Source: Aulosira sp. FACHB-615
GTDB taxonomy: Bacteria > Cyanobacteriota > Cyanobacteriia > Cyanobacteriales > Nostocaceae
Assembly: GCF_014698045.1 (NCBI RefSeq)
Contig: NZ_JACJSE010000008.1
Span: 62,001 to 126,000, forward strand
Direction of reading: 5' to 3'
DNA: 64,000 bases
The position numbers and the translations under genes are program-made. Below are positions 63,863 through 64,000 of the stretch, in pieces. The notes below the pieces were generated by a model. The model was given only the letters and a program-made list of their open reading frames with translations. It did not search any database and was not told the DNA's origin. Each line of letters opens with the position of its first letter. Position 1 is the first letter of the stretch.

Positions 63863-64000
63863 ATGCGATCACCAGCAAATCAAACTATATTTTGGATAAT
63901 CGGTATAAATGCCTTAATTTTATTTGTATGTAGTAGTATCCGACATAATTTATTTCAGTCAGCCTCTGCTGACTTAGGAATTTTTGATCAGGTAGTTTAT
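63863..64000 (+). CDS. N-terminal part of a DUF2079 membrane protein
   Basis: The frame begins at ATG 63863 and runs off the right edge after 46 residues. A first membrane segment (IFWIIGINALILFVCSSI) and the hallmark SADLGIFDQVVY are seen, which fits DUF2079, relatives of glycosyltransferase-like multi-pass proteins. 30 bases after the methyltransferase stop. Confidence 0.8.
   Translation, partial: MRSPANQTIFWIIGINALILFVCSSIRHNLFQSASADLGIFDQVVY

Overview
The window comes from a filamentous, heterocyst-type cyanobacterium close to Nostoc or Anabaena. Three things point there: the many copies of the octamer GCGATCGC (HIP1), heptanucleotide tandem repeats between genes, and a protein set that is typically cyanobacterial (SasA, PSRP-3/Ycf65, DUF1815, DUF1816, DUF2808, DUF4360, a split PntA, a DUF2079 protein). 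This assignment is inference from gene content; no rRNA gene is present.

Layout. 1-8.3 kb: the end of a protein that may be a Ser/Thr kinase, the clock kinase gene sasA, a secreted beta-helix/SLH protein, a DUF4360 protein, PSRP-3 and a HAD hydrolase. 8.6-17.2 kb: a PapA-like acyltransferase, a lumenal or periplasmic TPR protein, a DUF2887 nuclease-fold protein, ruvB, hisF, tRNA-Ala(GGC), a VOC protein and a PAS histidine kinase. 18.3-25.6 kb: three co-directional large genes encoding a dynamin-like GTPase, an Hsp70/actin-fold ATPase resembling SrfB, and an unknown 365-residue protein. 25.9-34.9 kb: a cytochrome b-like protein, an orphan D12 adenine methylase, trpD, an aspartic protease, carA, a STAS protein, mini-RNase III, rlmB, DUF1816 and an alpha/beta hydrolase. 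35.1-39.8 kb: a DUF2059 protein, a caspase-fold protein with altered catalytic residues, and an IS200/IS605 element. 40-49.9 kb: sat, mnmA, a RAYT transposase beside inverted repeats, an Ig-like gene fragment, dnaB, FKBP, a phasin-like protein and accessory genes. 50.2-53.1 kb: pntA1-pntA2-pntB. 53.8-58.8 kb: DUF2808, then the rpmH-rnpA-PH-yidC-jag-DUF177 cluster and a Uma2 gene. 59.8-64 kb: DUF1815, a thioesterase, dxr, a methyltransferase and the start of a DUF2079 protein.

Most genes are housekeeping genes for translation, tRNA and rRNA modification, replication and repair, amino acid, pyrimidine, sulfur and isoprenoid metabolism, and redox balance. The strongest candidate for an undescribed system is the GTPase/SrfB-like/unknown trio at 18.3-25.6 kb. 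It joins a membrane-remodelling type GTPase to a chaperone-like ATPase.

Dispersed repeats are the other theme. At least five families sit between genes. In two places they appear to have entered coding sequence: inside trpD, and at the 5' end of the DUF2887 gene. Several genes have TTG or GTG starts, where an in-frame stop or a Shine-Dalgarno site decides the choice.
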